Shown in pieces: positions 50,848-60,112 of a stretch of DNA of 64,000 nt; the first letter of the stretch is position 1, and the number at the start of each line of letters is the position of its first letter. This DNA is from CAYSUS01 sp964434165 (lineage in GTDB: Bacteria > Planctomycetota > Planctomycetia > Pirellulales > Thermoguttaceae). The notes under the pieces were generated by a model that was given only the letters and a program-made list of their open reading frames with translations, did not search any database and was not told where the DNA came from. The stretch lies in NCBI GenBank assembly GCA_964434165.1, contig CAYSUS010000006.1, positions 62,001 through 126,000 of the forward strand. Reading direction: 5' to 3'. Made by a program: the position numbers and the translations under genes.

Positions 50848-51786
50848 ATGGCGCGGCGCACCGCATTTACGCTCGTGGAGCTGCTGGTCGTCATCACGAT
50901 CATCGGCATCCTCATCTCGCTTCTCCTCCCGGCCGTCCAGGCGGCTCGCGAGGCCGCCAGGCGCACGCAGTGCACGAACCATCTGAAGCAGTTCGGACTG
51001 GCCTTCCACAACCACCACACGGCCCACGGCTTCTTCCCCACGGCGGGCGGCCCGAGCTGGGACTGGCACATGACCTACAAGGACGGCCAGCCGGCCATCG
51101 GATCCGACCAGCACGGCGGCTGGGGATTCCAGGTCCTGCCGTACATCGAGCAGGAGGCCCTGTGGCTCGGCGCCGACAAGACCGACGATCTGGAGAAGTC
51201 GATCCAGGCGATCAGCACGCCGATCAGCATCTTCTTCTGCCCCAGCCGCCGGCGGCCCGAGGTGGTCGAGGCCCAGTGCTGGTACAACCATCCCAACGCG
51301 GGCCAGCGCTACGGACACGCCAAGAACGACTACGCGGCCGGGAGCCTGGACTGGGAGACCACCTTCGCCGACGACAAGAAGGTCCGCGTGGAGGGGGGCG
51401 TGGGCCCGGTGGTTTACGTCAACCCCGACGATCCCCAGCACCGCCGCGTGTGCACGATCGCCGACGTCCGCGACGGGACGAGCAACACGCTGCTCCTGAG
51501 CGAGAAGCGCATGAACCTCTCCAAGATGGGAACCATGCAGGCCAACGACAACGAAGGCTACACCTGCGGCTGGAACCACGACACGGTGCGGCACACCAAC
51601 TGGGACCCGCGCCCCGACTTCCAACACCCGAGCAACTACGACGACCGCTTCGGGTCGTCGCATCCGGGCGGACTGAACGTGCTTCTCTGCGACGGATCGG
51701 TCCGGTTCGTGCAGTACTCGGTCGATCTGGAGCAGTGGAAGCGGCTCGGCCACCGCCAGGATCGCCGTCCCCTGGAGATGCCCTGA
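50848..51786 (+). CDS. DUF1559 protein with type IV pilin-like N-terminus
   Basis: The 312-residue protein starts with a prepilin motif (RRTAFTLVELLVVITIIGIL), a hydrophobic helix, and the DUF1559 start (QAAREAARRTQCTNHLKQFG). It carries the typical GGWGFQVLPYIEQEALW region and ends with the H-X9-DG-like motif SSHPGGLNVLLCDGSVRFVQ. Planctomycetes have dozens of such proteins; they are thought to be processed like pseudopilins and displayed outside. The ATG at 50848 directly precedes the prepilin motif. TATCCT followed by GG at 50752-50757 could be its -10. A small lipoprotein gene follows 51 bp later. Confidence 0.9.
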   Translation: MARRTAFTLVELLVVITIIGILISLLLPAVQAAREAARRTQCTNHLKQFGLAFHNHHTAHGFFPTAGGPSWDWHMTYKDGQPAIGSDQHGGWGFQVLPYIEQEALWLGADKTDDLEKSIQAISTPISIFFCPSRRRPEVVEAQCWYNHPNAGQRYGHAKNDYAAGSLDWETTFADDKKVRVEGGVGPVVYVNPDDPQHRRVCTIADVRDGTSNTLLLSEKRMNLSKMGTMQANDNEGYTCGWNHDTVRHTNWDPRPDFQHPSNYDDRFGSSHPGGLNVLLCDGSVRFVQYSVDLEQWKRLGHRQDRRPLEMP

Positions 51787-51837
51787 CCGGGCCGGGTGTG
51801 ACCGGCCTGGTTGTGACACGGCGGGAGTCTTCACCTC

Positions 51838-52263
51838 ATGCAGCACCTGACTCGGAGACTCGCAATCCTGCTATCGGGTCTTTCCTTGGCCGGCTGCGGC
51901 GGCAGCGGGGAGGAGGTCGTGCCCGCCCGGGGCCGCGTGCTATTGAACGGAGAGCCGCTCCAGGTGCGCGGCCGCGACGTGGGGCTGGGCAGCGTCAAGG
52001 TCGAGTTCTATCGCCTCGGCGAGGAGGGCGCCCCGAGCGACGCCCCCGAAGGGATGGTCGTGGACGAGCGGGGCTATTTCGAGCTCCCGGGACGCGACGG
52101 CCGCGGCATCCCCCCCGGAAAGTACCGCGTCGCCGTCTATCAGTACGACCCGCACCCCGAGGACAAGCTGGGCGGCCGGTTCGGCAAGGACAACTCGCCG
52201 ATCGTCGTCGAAGTGTCGGGCAAGGAAGACCTCGCCATCGAGCTGTCGGAGTACGAAGGGTAG
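51838..52263 (+). CDS. Small lipoprotein, carboxypeptidase-regulatory-like fold
   Basis: The 141-residue protein has a signal ending in a good lipobox (LSLAGC, Cys20). A beta-rich domain with GRVLLNGEPLQVRGRDVG and GKYRVAVYQYDPHPEDKLGG resembles the transthyretin/carboxypeptidase-regulatory-like proteins often paired with DUF1559 genes in planctomycetes. It probably sits on the periplasmic face of a membrane. The ATG at 51838 is used; the close spacing suggests co-transcription with the DUF1559 gene. Confidence 0.8.
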   Translation: MQHLTRRLAILLSGLSLAGCGGSGEEVVPARGRVLLNGEPLQVRGRDVGLGSVKVEFYRLGEEGAPSDAPEGMVVDERGYFELPGRDGRGIPPGKYRVAVYQYDPHPEDKLGGRFGKDNSPIVVEVSGKEDLAIELSEYEG

Positions 52264-52301
52264 GGGCGTTCTCCGCGAGGCATCGAGGCCGCGACGCCGC
52301 C

Positions 52302-54344
52302 TCACTCCGTCTCCAGCAGCACGATCTCGTAGGTGTCGACCACCGGCACCACGCACTGGACGCTCTGGCCGGCATGGCGGATGGCGAGCGAAGTCCCCGC
52401 CTTCAGCAGCCGAGCGGACTTCACCTTGCCGCGCGGCTCGATCGTGATCTTGATGTCGCGGATCGGAACGGGCTCGTGGAGCACCTGGCCCATCTGCCCC
52501 GCGTGGTTGATGAGGCTGACCCACTGGAAATCCCCGTCGCGCCCGGCGCGATGGCTCATCTCGACCAGCGCCGGGGCCTCGACTCGCACGCGGCGGGGGG
52601 CCTCGAGCAGATGATCCAGCGCCGCCATGACGAGCCCCCGATGCCCGGCATGGCCCTGCTTTTCGTAGTGCGTTCCTACTTGCCACGGGAACCAGGCGAT
52701 CGAGCCCCGCCCGTGCTTGCGCACATACAGGCATGGCACGTCGGAGACTTCCGTGTAGTAGCACTTCTCGGGCGGGCCGAACATGGCCGGCGGGATCAGG
52801 CGCAGCAGCCCCTCGACGTCGTCGGCCATCTCGGCCGTCCACAGATCGCCGTCGAGAAACACCAGGTTGAGCTTGTCGAACACGGGGTCGTCAAGCCGCC
52901 TCTTGTCCTCGTCGCGAATGCGGATGTACGTCCCCTTCTCGCGCTTCCGCACGCCCGTCGCCTTGCGAATGCCCAGCGACGCAAGCGTCTCCGAGGCCGG
53001 GCCGGTCAACAGCACGCGCCCTCCCTGCTCCACGTACGCGCGGAGGCGCTTGGCCGCTTCGTCGGACAGCTTCTGCACCGAGGGCGCGACCAGGGCCGGG
53101 TAGCGCACCGGATCGGCATCCTCCAGCAGCACCAGGTCGAAGGCCACGTGCGACTCGGCCAGGGCCTTGTACAGACCCCGGTACTCCTCGCTGCCCCGAG
53201 CCGTGTCGAGCACTAGGCCCACGTCGGGTGCGGGCACGGTGTCGACCAGCCATCGCTCGTTCTCGGCGTGGAAGCGAAACACGTCGCGGACCTGGTCCAA
53301 TCCCAGCCGGTCTTCCTGGGCGTGCAGTGGGCCAATGCAGTAGAAGTCGAGCCAGCCGCCATGGACCATCTGCTGCACGAGCCGCCGACGCGTGAGATGC
53401 GGCGAGACCGAGGCGTGGCGGTGCGGGTAGTGGATGAAGTGCACCGCCGCGTTGGCCAGGGCCTTGCCCGGATTCTCCAGCAGCACGCGGCGGCACTTCT
53501 CGCTGTCCTCGTAGGGCCAGCCCGAGTGCGAGCGGTTCGACTCGCTGCGGATCACGTCCACGCCCGAGGAGGTGTACGTGCAAATGGCCAGGTCCGCGCG
53601 CTTCTGCTTGATCAGCCGGTTGACCCGCTCGAACTGGTCGCTGATCGTGCGGCGGCAGAACTCCTCGTACTTGCGATAGTCCGGGTCCCCGCGGTCCTGG
53701 CGCTTGGGCAGGTCCACTTCGTGCATCTTCCGGAACCGCTCGCGGCAGCTTGCGCACTGGCAGATCCCCAGGTGCCGCCCGCTGTAGTCGCGGCGCGGGT
53801 AGCCGATCATGTTGAAGAACACGCCGTCCAGGGGATAGCGGTCGATCGCCTCGCCGAGGATGCGGAACATGCCCTCCTGCTGGTAGCCGCCGTTCAGGCA
53901 CGTGGGCACCTGGCCGTTGTACGGCGGGTAGGCATTGCCCTCGACGTCGCGCGAGAGCCACTCGGGGTGCTGCCTGGCGATCCGCTCGTTGATCTTGCTG
54001 AAGTCGAAGCGCCCGATCACGCGGATGCCCTCGGCGTGCAGCCGCCGCACGACCTCGGCCGTCAGATCGCCCTGCATGTTCGGGTTGCGGTACTGGAAGT
54101 CCAGCTCCGTGGGATAGTTGGCCACGATGCCGCCCACGTTGAAAAGCACCACGCTGGCACGGCAGTCCGCCAGGGCCGCCACGTACGCGTCGAGGTCCAT
54201 CCGGGCGTCGATCTCGCGGAGGTTGGTCTGGATCATCCGCTGTGGCGTCATCCACCAGCCCTCCTCGGCCCGGCCGGTCGCCGCCATGGCGATGAGGAGC
54301 GCCAGGAGGGCGGCACCAGCGATCCCCTTGTAGTGTGCGTGCAT
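52302..54344 (-). CDS. Putative exported glycoside hydrolase with beta-galactosidase-trimerisation-like domain
   Basis: The 680-residue protein has a signal peptide (GIAGAALLALLIAMAATGRA). A large TIM-barrel-like part follows (about 30-330) with VVLFNVGGIVANYPTELDFQ, FDFSKINERIARQHPEWLSR and PLDGVFFNMIGYPRRDYSGR. A second domain (about 365-500) has ALAESHVAFDLVLLEDADPV and LRAYVEQGGRVLLTGPASET, like the trimerisation domain of GH42 enzymes. The C-terminus is beta-rich. The barrel is followed by a cysteine pair (CQCASC). It may act on a polysaccharide; the exact family is not certain and the catalytic acids are not identified. The ATG at 54344 has AGGAG 7 nt upstream. Confidence 0.65.
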   Translation of the reverse strand: MHAHYKGIAGAALLALLIAMAATGRAEEGWWMTPQRMIQTNLREIDARMDLDAYVAALADCRASVVLFNVGGIVANYPTELDFQYRNPNMQGDLTAEVVRRLHAEGIRVIGRFDFSKINERIARQHPEWLSRDVEGNAYPPYNGQVPTCLNGGYQQEGMFRILGEAIDRYPLDGVFFNMIGYPRRDYSGRHLGICQCASCRERFRKMHEVDLPKRQDRGDPDYRKYEEFCRRTISDQFERVNRLIKQKRADLAICTYTSSGVDVIRSESNRSHSGWPYEDSEKCRRVLLENPGKALANAAVHFIHYPHRHASVSPHLTRRRLVQQMVHGGWLDFYCIGPLHAQEDRLGLDQVRDVFRFHAENERWLVDTVPAPDVGLVLDTARGSEEYRGLYKALAESHVAFDLVLLEDADPVRYPALVAPSVQKLSDEAAKRLRAYVEQGGRVLLTGPASETLASLGIRKATGVRKREKGTYIRIRDEDKRRLDDPVFDKLNLVFLDGDLWTAEMADDVEGLLRLIPPAMFGPPEKCYYTEVSDVPCLYVRKHGRGSIAWFPWQVGTHYEKQGHAGHRGLVMAALDHLLEAPRRVRVEAPALVEMSHRAGRDGDFQWVSLINHAGQMGQVLHEPVPIRDIKITIEPRGKVKSARLLKAGTSLAIRHAGQSVQCVVPVVDTYEIVLLETE

Positions 54345-54401
54345 CTCGTGACTCCTGACCATCCAGCTCGCGAACCCAACGAAGTTGCCGTGACGTTGAA
54401 G

Positions 54402-54734
54402 TCACCGTGACGTGCCGTCCCAGCGGTGCTCGGGGTCGGGAAGGAACGCCATGCCCGCCCCCGACTTGCCGGCGCGGATCTCGCCGTGCCAGACGAGCCA
54501 GCCGCCGGGCACCCGGGCACGCTTGGTGTGCACGTCGTACTCCGTGCTGTTGCCCTCGCGGGCGATGGTCTCCCACCTCAGCGCGTTTCCCGCACCCCGC
54601 GGTGCCCCTTGCGCCTCGGAGACCCAGGGGGGCTCCCTCGCCGAGTCAAAGGCCTCGCGCAGGGCGTGGGCCGTGTAGAACAGCCCCGCCACGAGAAGAA
54701 CGGCGACGACCTTCCAGAACCACGTGAAGTACAT
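54402..54734 (-). CDS. Small single-TM hypothetical protein
   Basis: The 110-residue protein has an N-terminal transmembrane helix (FTWFWKVVAVLLVAGLFYTA) and a soluble part with ALRWETIAREGNSTEYDVHT, GGWLVWHGEIRAGKSGAGMA and PDPEHRWDG. The ATG at 54734 has AAAGGAG upstream at good spacing. It lies 57 bp upstream of the glycoside-hydrolase-like gene on the same strand and may be co-transcribed with it. I do not recognise the family. Confidence 0.65.
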   Translation of the reverse strand: MYFTWFWKVVAVLLVAGLFYTAHALREAFDSAREPPWVSEAQGAPRGAGNALRWETIAREGNSTEYDVHTKRARVPGGWLVWHGEIRAGKSGAGMAFLPDPEHRWDGTSR

Positions 54735-55408
54735 GTCGGGTCTCCTTTCTTGCTCCTGTGCTCTGAGGGCCAAGCGCCGCGACTGGCAGTACCGAAGTAG
54801 GGTCAAGCGCACCACCATGCGCGCATCATCGGGCAGCGGCGTCCGCAACGCAATCCGCTGTCGCGCTGGCGCTTAGGGCTGCCGGGTGGGAGGACGCGTG
54901 CGCGGTTTTGGTCATCAACTTCGAGTTCTTCCAGGTCGATTCCCCCGAATGAGGGATATCAAATTGCAACTCATTGGCGCAGCGCCTCTTGCGCCGAATG
55001 GGTCGCAGGGATGGAGGTGGACGGCGTGACATGACTTTGGACTTGCTCAATGGGCCCCGCATCCTGTCGCCCGCGGCAGGGCAGCGGAGGACCCCGAGGG
55101 AGGACCTTGAGCGCCGCGAGCGAGCCGCCCGCCATTATCCCAACTTGCCCGGGGTCCGGCAAATCGGGAATTGTACCCACTTGCGAGGGGCAGGAGGCGC
55201 AGCCCGCCCCGTTCTCCGCGCTTGAACCGACCCCCTATTCGTCCTTCTCGGCAGCGTCCTGGTCCGGCACGCGCGCAGAACCTTGGACGCTGGATTCGCC
55301 GAATCCCGTGGGATCGGTGGCCTTTGCACTTGCCCGACGGCCGCTTGACCGCGCTTGAAACGCCGGGATGGCGACCGCCGGTACGCCAACAAGTAGCACG
55401 GCAAGGAC
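54735..55408. other. 674-bp intergenic region
   Basis: The gap lies between two minus-strand hypothetical genes. It includes an AT-richer part (about 54910-54980) but no clear promoter, repeat or coding frame. I see nothing definite in it. Confidence 0.3.
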
Positions 55409-55846
55409 CTAGTGTGCCGAGGCGTCCCGTCGGGCCGGCCGGTCGCCGCAGCGGGGGCAGATCCTGGTCTCAACCGAGTTGTCTCGACCGCACCTGGCAC
55501 ACGGAACCGTCGCGCATGCCCTGGCAAGCTCGAGCTCGAGAGCCTGCTCCTCCGCGTGCATTCTCCCTCCCCGCGTAGTGCGCGGCATGCACGCGGCCAG
55601 CCCCACCGAGATCAGCCCGCCGACGACGGGAAAAAGGAAGACGGACAGGAACAGAGGAATCGAGGTCGCCCGGACGACCGTGAGTGAACCGAGAAAGCAG
55701 AGGTAGAACGCCATGACTTGCCCCACTATGAACAGCGCCACGCCTGCAGGCAATCCAATCGCGACGTGCCAGCCTCTTCTGACACTTATCCTCGTGATCG
55801 CCCACACGACCAGCACGAACACGACGACGATCGTCACGGGCTCCAT
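55409..55846 (-). CDS. Membrane hypothetical protein with C-terminal zinc ribbon
   Basis: The 145-residue protein has an N-terminal helix (PVTIVVVFVLVVWAITRI), two further hydrophobic stretches (about 30-60 and 65-90) and a C-terminal zinc-ribbon-like CARCGRDNSVETRICPRCG. The ATG at 55846 begins MEPVTIVVV. The zinc ribbon echoes the N-terminus of the giant membrane protein but at the other end. The function is unknown. Confidence 0.65.
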   Translation of the reverse strand: MEPVTIVVVFVLVVWAITRISVRRGWHVAIGLPAGVALFIVGQVMAFYLCFLGSLTVVRATSIPLFLSVFLFPVVGGLISVGLAACMPRTTRGGRMHAEEQALELELARACATVPCARCGRDNSVETRICPRCGDRPARRDASAH

Positions 55847-56106
55847 CGCACGGCTCGTCGGGGGTGAAGAAACAGCACGGCACCAGATCGCCTTGCACGA
55901 ACCTGGGCGGCAACGGGCGTCCGGACCTGTTTGTGTGAAGCACCCTGCGGGCCACACGGCAAAAGGGCCCCGCCTTCCTTTCCCGGAATCACGCAACGCG
56001 ACTTGGCTGCCGCCGCGAGGACGGGACGGCCGACATGGTGGCCCGACCTCAACGCGCGACGGCGGCCCAGGATGGATCGGCTAGTGCACGCACTCTATCA
56101 CATCGC

Positions 56107-57063
56107 TCACAGCTCCGCAATCCAACCGGCGGCCCGGTCCGGGGCGGCGATCACGGCGCCCATCAGCTCGTGGAGCGGCTGGGGCTCCAAACGCGCCACC
56201 TGCATCAGGGCCTCGGGCAGGGGCCGGTCGTCGGGCAGCACGGCCAGCAGGCGCCGCCACAGCTCCGACCCGGCCTGCATCAGCCACGTCTCCCACTCGA
56301 TCCGATCGGCCACGTCCACCACGTGGTCGTAGGTCTGGCGGTCGAGGGTGTTCAGGCCGCAGAGGCACACCAGCTCGGCGGTCCCCTTGGTCAGCTCGTG
56401 GGCCAGAAGCGGCCAGACCCAGGCCCTGGCCATCACGCGGAACTGCGTGCCGGCGCGCACGACGCCGCCGTAGCCGGCCGCCGCCGCGCGGATCATCCGC
56501 CCCATGCGCGTCGCGGGCGTGCGGACCGCGCCGAACTCGACCTCGGCGGTCAGCTCCGCGTCGAGTCGCTCCTCCTCGATGCCCCAGATCAAGTGCGTCG
56601 CCCGCCTGGCCAGCGCTTCGAGCCGGGCCTTGTGCTGCTTCTCCCTGGGCATGGTGCGGAGGACCAGCCACATGGCCTGGGCCGTGTGCAGAAACGGGGT
56701 CACGCAGACGCCCTTCCGCCGCGCCCGGGCCACCCCGTGCCGCCGCGAGGCCTCGGCCAGCGCCGCCCCGTGCTCCGCCAGCAGCGGATGGCGGCAGAAC
56801 GGATGGTCGGGCCGCCGCACGCGCTTCCAGAACCGGCTGGGGCGCCCGCAGACCAGCACCACGTCGCCGTACCAGTAGCCAAGGATCACGCAGAGGGCGA
56901 TCTTGTCGTACCGCGGGATCAGCTTGCCGTCGAGCCCGTCCAGCTCCTCGCGGACCAGATGGTGCGCCGTGAGAAACGTGTGCGTGGCCGCTCCCTGGAT
57001 GAGCAGGTTCAGCGTGAACCGCTTGTTGACCGCGTCAAGCCGCTCGTCCGGCGCCGATCCCAA
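56107..57063 (-). CDS. Hypothetical protein of unknown family
   Basis: The protein has about 318 residues from the TTG at 57063, which has GGGAGGAG 7 nt upstream; a GTG at 57096 without a ribosome-binding site would add 11 residues. It is helix-rich with conserved-looking segments NKRFTLNLLIQGAATHTFLT, LGYWYGDVVLVCGRPSRFWK, EVEFGAVRTPATRMGRMIRA and YDHVVDVADRIEWETWLMQA. There is no signal peptide or TM helix, so it should be cytoplasmic. I do not recognise the family. It lies 42 bp after a 48-residue acidic proline-rich protein, with which it may form a pair. Confidence 0.7.
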   Translation of the reverse strand: MGSAPDERLDAVNKRFTLNLLIQGAATHTFLTAHHLVREELDGLDGKLIPRYDKIALCVILGYWYGDVVLVCGRPSRFWKRVRRPDHPFCRHPLLAEHGAALAEASRRHGVARARRKGVCVTPFLHTAQAMWLVLRTMPREKQHKARLEALARRATHLIWGIEEERLDAELTAEVEFGAVRTPATRMGRMIRAAAAGYGGVVRAGTQFRVMARAWVWPLLAHELTKGTAELVCLCGLNTLDRQTYDHVVDVADRIEWETWLMQAGSELWRRLLAVLPDDRPLPEALMQVARLEPQPLHELMGAVIAAPDRAAGWIAEL

Positions 57064-57105
57064 CGCTTCGCTCCTCCCAGGCCGACAGTCGGGCACGTGG
57101 GCCCA

Positions 57106-57252
57106 TTATGCCTTGGGCGGAGGCTCGGGGAAATCGTCCGGCCAGTCGGGGTTGAAGGGGTCGGGCTCGCCCTTGCGCGAGGGCTCGGGCGGGGCCCGCT
57201 CGGGCTCGACCTCAGGCTCGGCCGGGGGCGCTTCAGGCGTGGTCTGGAGCAT
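57106..57252 (-). CDS. 48-residue acidic, proline-rich protein
   Basis: This tiny protein starts at an ATG at 57252 with GGAGG upstream (LQTTPEAPPAEPEVEPERAP) and ends at TAA (57106-57108). It is rich in Pro and Glu, ends NPDWPDDFPEPPPKA, and has no domain or signal. The next gene's start lies about 40 bp downstream. It probably acts as a flexible partner or tail-like peptide; the function is unknown. Confidence 0.5.
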   Translation of the reverse strand: MLQTTPEAPPAEPEVEPERAPPEPSRKGEPDPFNPDWPDDFPEPPPKA

Positions 57253-57286
57253 GTCAGGTCCTCCGGGGGAAGCACGCGATGCGACT

Positions 57287-57432
57287 GCCGAAATCCGAAA
57301 CAAATCCGAAGCACGAAGCCCGGAGTATTCAAACGGCATGGCCCCACGCATAGCGCACGCCCCGGAGGTTTCGGCCATTCCCTTCGTCCGTCCTTGGGAT
57401 TCGCCTCGGATTTCGTGCATCGGATTTCATTT
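57287..57432. repeat. CGAAATCCGAA-type dispersed repeat (family B copy 2)
   Basis: The left part has CCGAAATCCGAAACAAATCC and GAAGCACGAAGCCCGGAGTA; the right part has GGGATTCGCCTCGGATTTCG and CATCGGATTTCATTTTC. These match the two parts of the element at 14707-14841. It lies between ispG and the 48-residue gene. Confidence 0.6.
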
Positions 57433-57443
57433 TCCTACCGAGT

Positions 57444-58613
57444 TCACCGCTTCCGCCGCGCTTCCACCAGCCGATCCAGCTCCTCCTTCAGCCGCGGCAG
57501 GATCTCGTGGTAACGGTAGGCCCCCAGCGATTCCCCGCCCCGCTTGAGATTGACGGAGCTCGGGCCGCACCACAGGCCCAGGTCGGCGTCGTCCGTCTCG
57601 CCCGGGCCGTTCACCCGGCATCCCATCACCGCGATGGTGATGGGGCAGTCGGCCGCGTAGCGCGTCAACTCGCGGACCTCGGCGGCCAGATCGACGAACG
57701 CCTCGTTCTCCACGCGCGAGCAGCTCGGGCAACTGATGATGTTCAGCCCCGGCGGACCGAGGGCGACGGCCGTCCCCACGCGTCCCGCAGCGACGTCGTC
57801 GAGAATCTGCCGGCCAGCCTCGATCTCCTCGTGCTTGCGGGCGTTGGGCACGGTGAGCGAGACGCGGATCGTGTCGCCGATGCCCTGGCGGAGGAGCGGC
57901 TCAAACGCCAGGCGGGTCTTGAGGATCCCCTCGGGCGGCATGCCGGCCTCGGTCACGCCCAGGTGCAGCGGCACGTCGGGCCGCGCGCCCGCGAACCGCC
58001 GGTTCACCTCGATCACCTGGCGCGGGTCGGAGTCCTTCAGCGAGACGCAGTAGCGCGCGAAGCCGAGCCGGTCGAGCAGCTCGCAGTGCTCCAGCGCGCT
58101 TTCTAGCATGGGACGGATGGAATCGTCCGCGGCGAACTTCTCCTTCTTCGCCGGATCGACCGATCCGCAGTTCACGCCCACGCGGATCGCGCAGTCGTGC
58201 TTCGACGCCACCTCGACGAGGAAGCGGACCTTGTCCTGCCAGGGCAGGTGGCGCTGGTGGTGGTAGAGATGGCCCGGGTTGTAGCGGATCTTGTCCACCG
58301 AGGGGGCCACGGCCTCGGCCAGGCGATAGCTCTCCTGGAGATCGACGGACAGGTTGGCGTCGGTCCCGTCGCGCACGGCACGCAGGGCCTCGGCGTCGCG
58401 GCGGCTGTCCACGGCGATGCGCACGACGCCGGCGCCGGCAGCCACCAGCGCGTTGGCCTGCCGCGCCGTCGCCTCTAGGTCCGTGGTCTTGGTGGCGCAC
58501 ATGCTTTGGACCACGATCGGGTGCCCCCCGCCGATGGTGACCTTGCCGACAAGGACCGCCCGGGTCGGATTGCGGTGCGGATTTCGGGGCGGGATGGGGT
58601 CGGACTGAGGCAT
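57444..58613 (-). CDS. ispG: 4-hydroxy-3-methylbut-2-en-1-yl diphosphate synthase
   Basis: The 389-residue enzyme of the MEP isoprenoid pathway has an N-terminal TIM barrel (VTIGGGHPIVVQSMCATKTT, DKIRYNPGHLYHHQRHLPWQ, IRVGVNCGSVDP, DLPLHLGVTEAGMPPEG-like region). The C-terminal 4Fe-4S domain has CPSCSR and AVMGCRVNGPGETDDADLGL. It reductively converts MEcPP to HMBPP in the cytoplasm. The length fits the compact bacterial form. The ATG at 58613 (MPQSDPIPPRNPHRNPTRAV) is preceded by a TAGAAT about 40 nt upstream. Confidence 0.95.
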   Translation of the reverse strand: MPQSDPIPPRNPHRNPTRAVLVGKVTIGGGHPIVVQSMCATKTTDLEATARQANALVAAGAGVVRIAVDSRRDAEALRAVRDGTDANLSVDLQESYRLAEAVAPSVDKIRYNPGHLYHHQRHLPWQDKVRFLVEVASKHDCAIRVGVNCGSVDPAKKEKFAADDSIRPMLESALEHCELLDRLGFARYCVSLKDSDPRQVIEVNRRFAGARPDVPLHLGVTEAGMPPEGILKTRLAFEPLLRQGIGDTIRVSLTVPNARKHEEIEAGRQILDDVAAGRVGTAVALGPPGLNIISCPSCSRVENEAFVDLAAEVRELTRYAADCPITIAVMGCRVNGPGETDDADLGLWCGPSSVNLKRGGESLGAYRYHEILPRLKEELDRLVEARRKR

Positions 58614-58717
58614 CGCGGGGCTTGCTCCGGGCTGGAAGCTTGAACGCTCCATTCTACGGGGGATTGGAGATTGGGGATCGGGAAGGGGGATTGGACGCCC
58701 GACCACTGCCCCGCCAA

Positions 58718-58750
58718 CTCACTCACAACCTACCACTAGCCACTACCCAT
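58718..58750. repeat. Intergenic CACTCACAACCTACCACTAG-type repeat (family E copy 3)
   Basis: The run has the same composition as those at 1924 and 26283. It lies in the gap between the divergent ispG and lipoprotein genes. Confidence 0.45.
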
Positions 58751-58878
58751 CCAATTCCCATTCAAACTGGAGTATCTACGCCGAGTTTGCCGATAACGCA
58801 GACGCTTCCGGGCAGTTCCGGTCCGGCGCGAAGGCCAAGCAGGGGGCGCTTGCTCTTCACAAACTTTTTTTCGACAGC

Positions 58879-59967
58879 ATGTTACGACTTCTGCTCCCGA
58901 TTCTGGCCCTGCTTCCGGCCGGCTGTTCGCTGCTGCCGGAAATCGCCACGCAGCCGGTGGTCCACAACCCCTTTCCCCAGCTTTCGAGGGTTGCGGTAGC
59001 CCCCTTCTTCAACCTCAGCAACGAGCCCAACGTCGATGGCCGGCAGTTCGCCCTGGCTTATTTCAACGAGCTTCAGCTCGTGCCGGGCTTTGAGGTGATG
59101 CCGGTCAGCCAGGTGGAGCGGCTGCTTCAGGACCAGCGCCTCCCGCTGAACAGCCCGGAGGACGCCCGACGGATCGCCCAGGCCCTGGGGGCCGACGCCC
59201 TGGTGGTGGGGGCCATCACCGACTACACCCCGTTCTACCCACCGCGGTGCGCGATTCACGTGGAATGGTACGCGGCCAACCCCAACTTCCATCCGATCCC
59301 GCCGGGCTACGGCCTTCCCTGGGGCACACCGGAGGAGGAGCTGATTCCCGCCTCCCATATCTTCGAGGCGGAGATGGCCCTGGCCAAGGCGCAGATGAAG
59401 ACGCAGACGCCGGGCTACGACCCCCTGCCCCTGGACTCACGGGCGCCGGCCCCGTTCCGCGAGCCGGAGCTGGAGCCGAACGCGGCCGAGGGCGGCGAGG
59501 GCGTGCCCGACGCGTCCGGCCGGCGTCCCGGCGGAGAGATCCAACTGCTGGCCCAGAGCGAGACGTCCGCGGCGACCGACCCGACCGCTACGACCGGTAC
59601 GACCGACGCAGCCGAGGCATCCGGCGCGATCGACGCCGAGGCGACCGGGATTCCCGACGGCTGGCCCGACGCGCGAGGGTTCATTCCGCCGCCGCCCGGC
59701 CCCGCGCCGCCTCCCGGCGAGCCCAGCGCGGCGCCCGTGCTGGTGCATACGCGCACCTACAACGGCCACGACACCTGGTTCACCGAGCGGCTGGCCAAGT
59801 ACTACCTGATGCGCGACGACGCCCGTTTCGGCGGATGGCAGACCTATCTTGAGCGGAGCGACGACTTTATCCGCTTCTGCTGTCACCTGCACGTCGAGGA
59901 CATGCTGGCAAGCCGTGGCGGAGCCGGCGAAACGCGAGTGGTCTGGCGATGGCCTGCCATCCGATAA
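58879..59967 (+). CDS. Lipoprotein with a CsgG/TolB-N-like N-terminal domain
   Basis: The 362-residue protein has a lipobox (ILALLPAGC, Cys16). The N-terminal domain (about 30-130) has LSRVAVAPFFNLSNEPNVDG, QVERLLQDQRLPLNSPEDAR and ALGADALVVGAITDYTPFYP, like the GNA1162/CsgG/TolB-N class of outer-membrane assembly lipoproteins. A Pro-rich disordered centre (about 170-280) and a C-terminal part (YNGHDTWFTERLAKYYLMRD) follow. The ATG at 58879 follows a T-rich run (7 T) rather than a Shine-Dalgarno. It may aid envelope assembly or secretion; the exact role is unknown. Confidence 0.75.
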   Translation: MLRLLLPILALLPAGCSLLPEIATQPVVHNPFPQLSRVAVAPFFNLSNEPNVDGRQFALAYFNELQLVPGFEVMPVSQVERLLQDQRLPLNSPEDARRIAQALGADALVVGAITDYTPFYPPRCAIHVEWYAANPNFHPIPPGYGLPWGTPEEELIPASHIFEAEMALAKAQMKTQTPGYDPLPLDSRAPAPFREPELEPNAAEGGEGVPDASGRRPGGEIQLLAQSETSAATDPTATTGTTDAAEASGAIDAEATGIPDGWPDARGFIPPPPGPAPPPGEPSAAPVLVHTRTYNGHDTWFTERLAKYYLMRDDARFGGWQTYLERSDDFIRFCCHLHVEDMLASRGGAGETRVVWRWPAIR

Positions 59968-60112
59968 CAACCCAAGGAAACGTGCCCCCCAACGCGCCAC
60001 GAGGAACGGAGGCCCTGCGGCTCGAGCCTGGCCGCCCCTTCTTCGGGCATTCGAGGTCCCTTGCGAGAACCAACAAGCCTGGCTTGGCAACCGTGGTAGG
60101 AGAAGAGCGGTC

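Noticed and set aside
47961..51071. Long minus-strand frame (about 1036 codons) across the kinase, epimerase and DUF1559 genes
   Set aside because: It spans three well-supported plus-strand genes and has shadow-type composition.
54974..55225. Plus-strand frame of 83 codons in the large gap before the zinc-ribbon gene
   Set aside because: There is no ribosome-binding site, the product is Arg/Gly/Pro-rich like antisense or non-coding GC-rich sequence, and no similarity is recognised.
58861..58871. T-run preceded by CAAGC/GCTTG stem as an intrinsic terminator
   Set aside because: The stem has only 5 bp and the T-run is about 12 nt away and directly before the lipoprotein start codon, so it is more likely an unstructured translation-initiation region.
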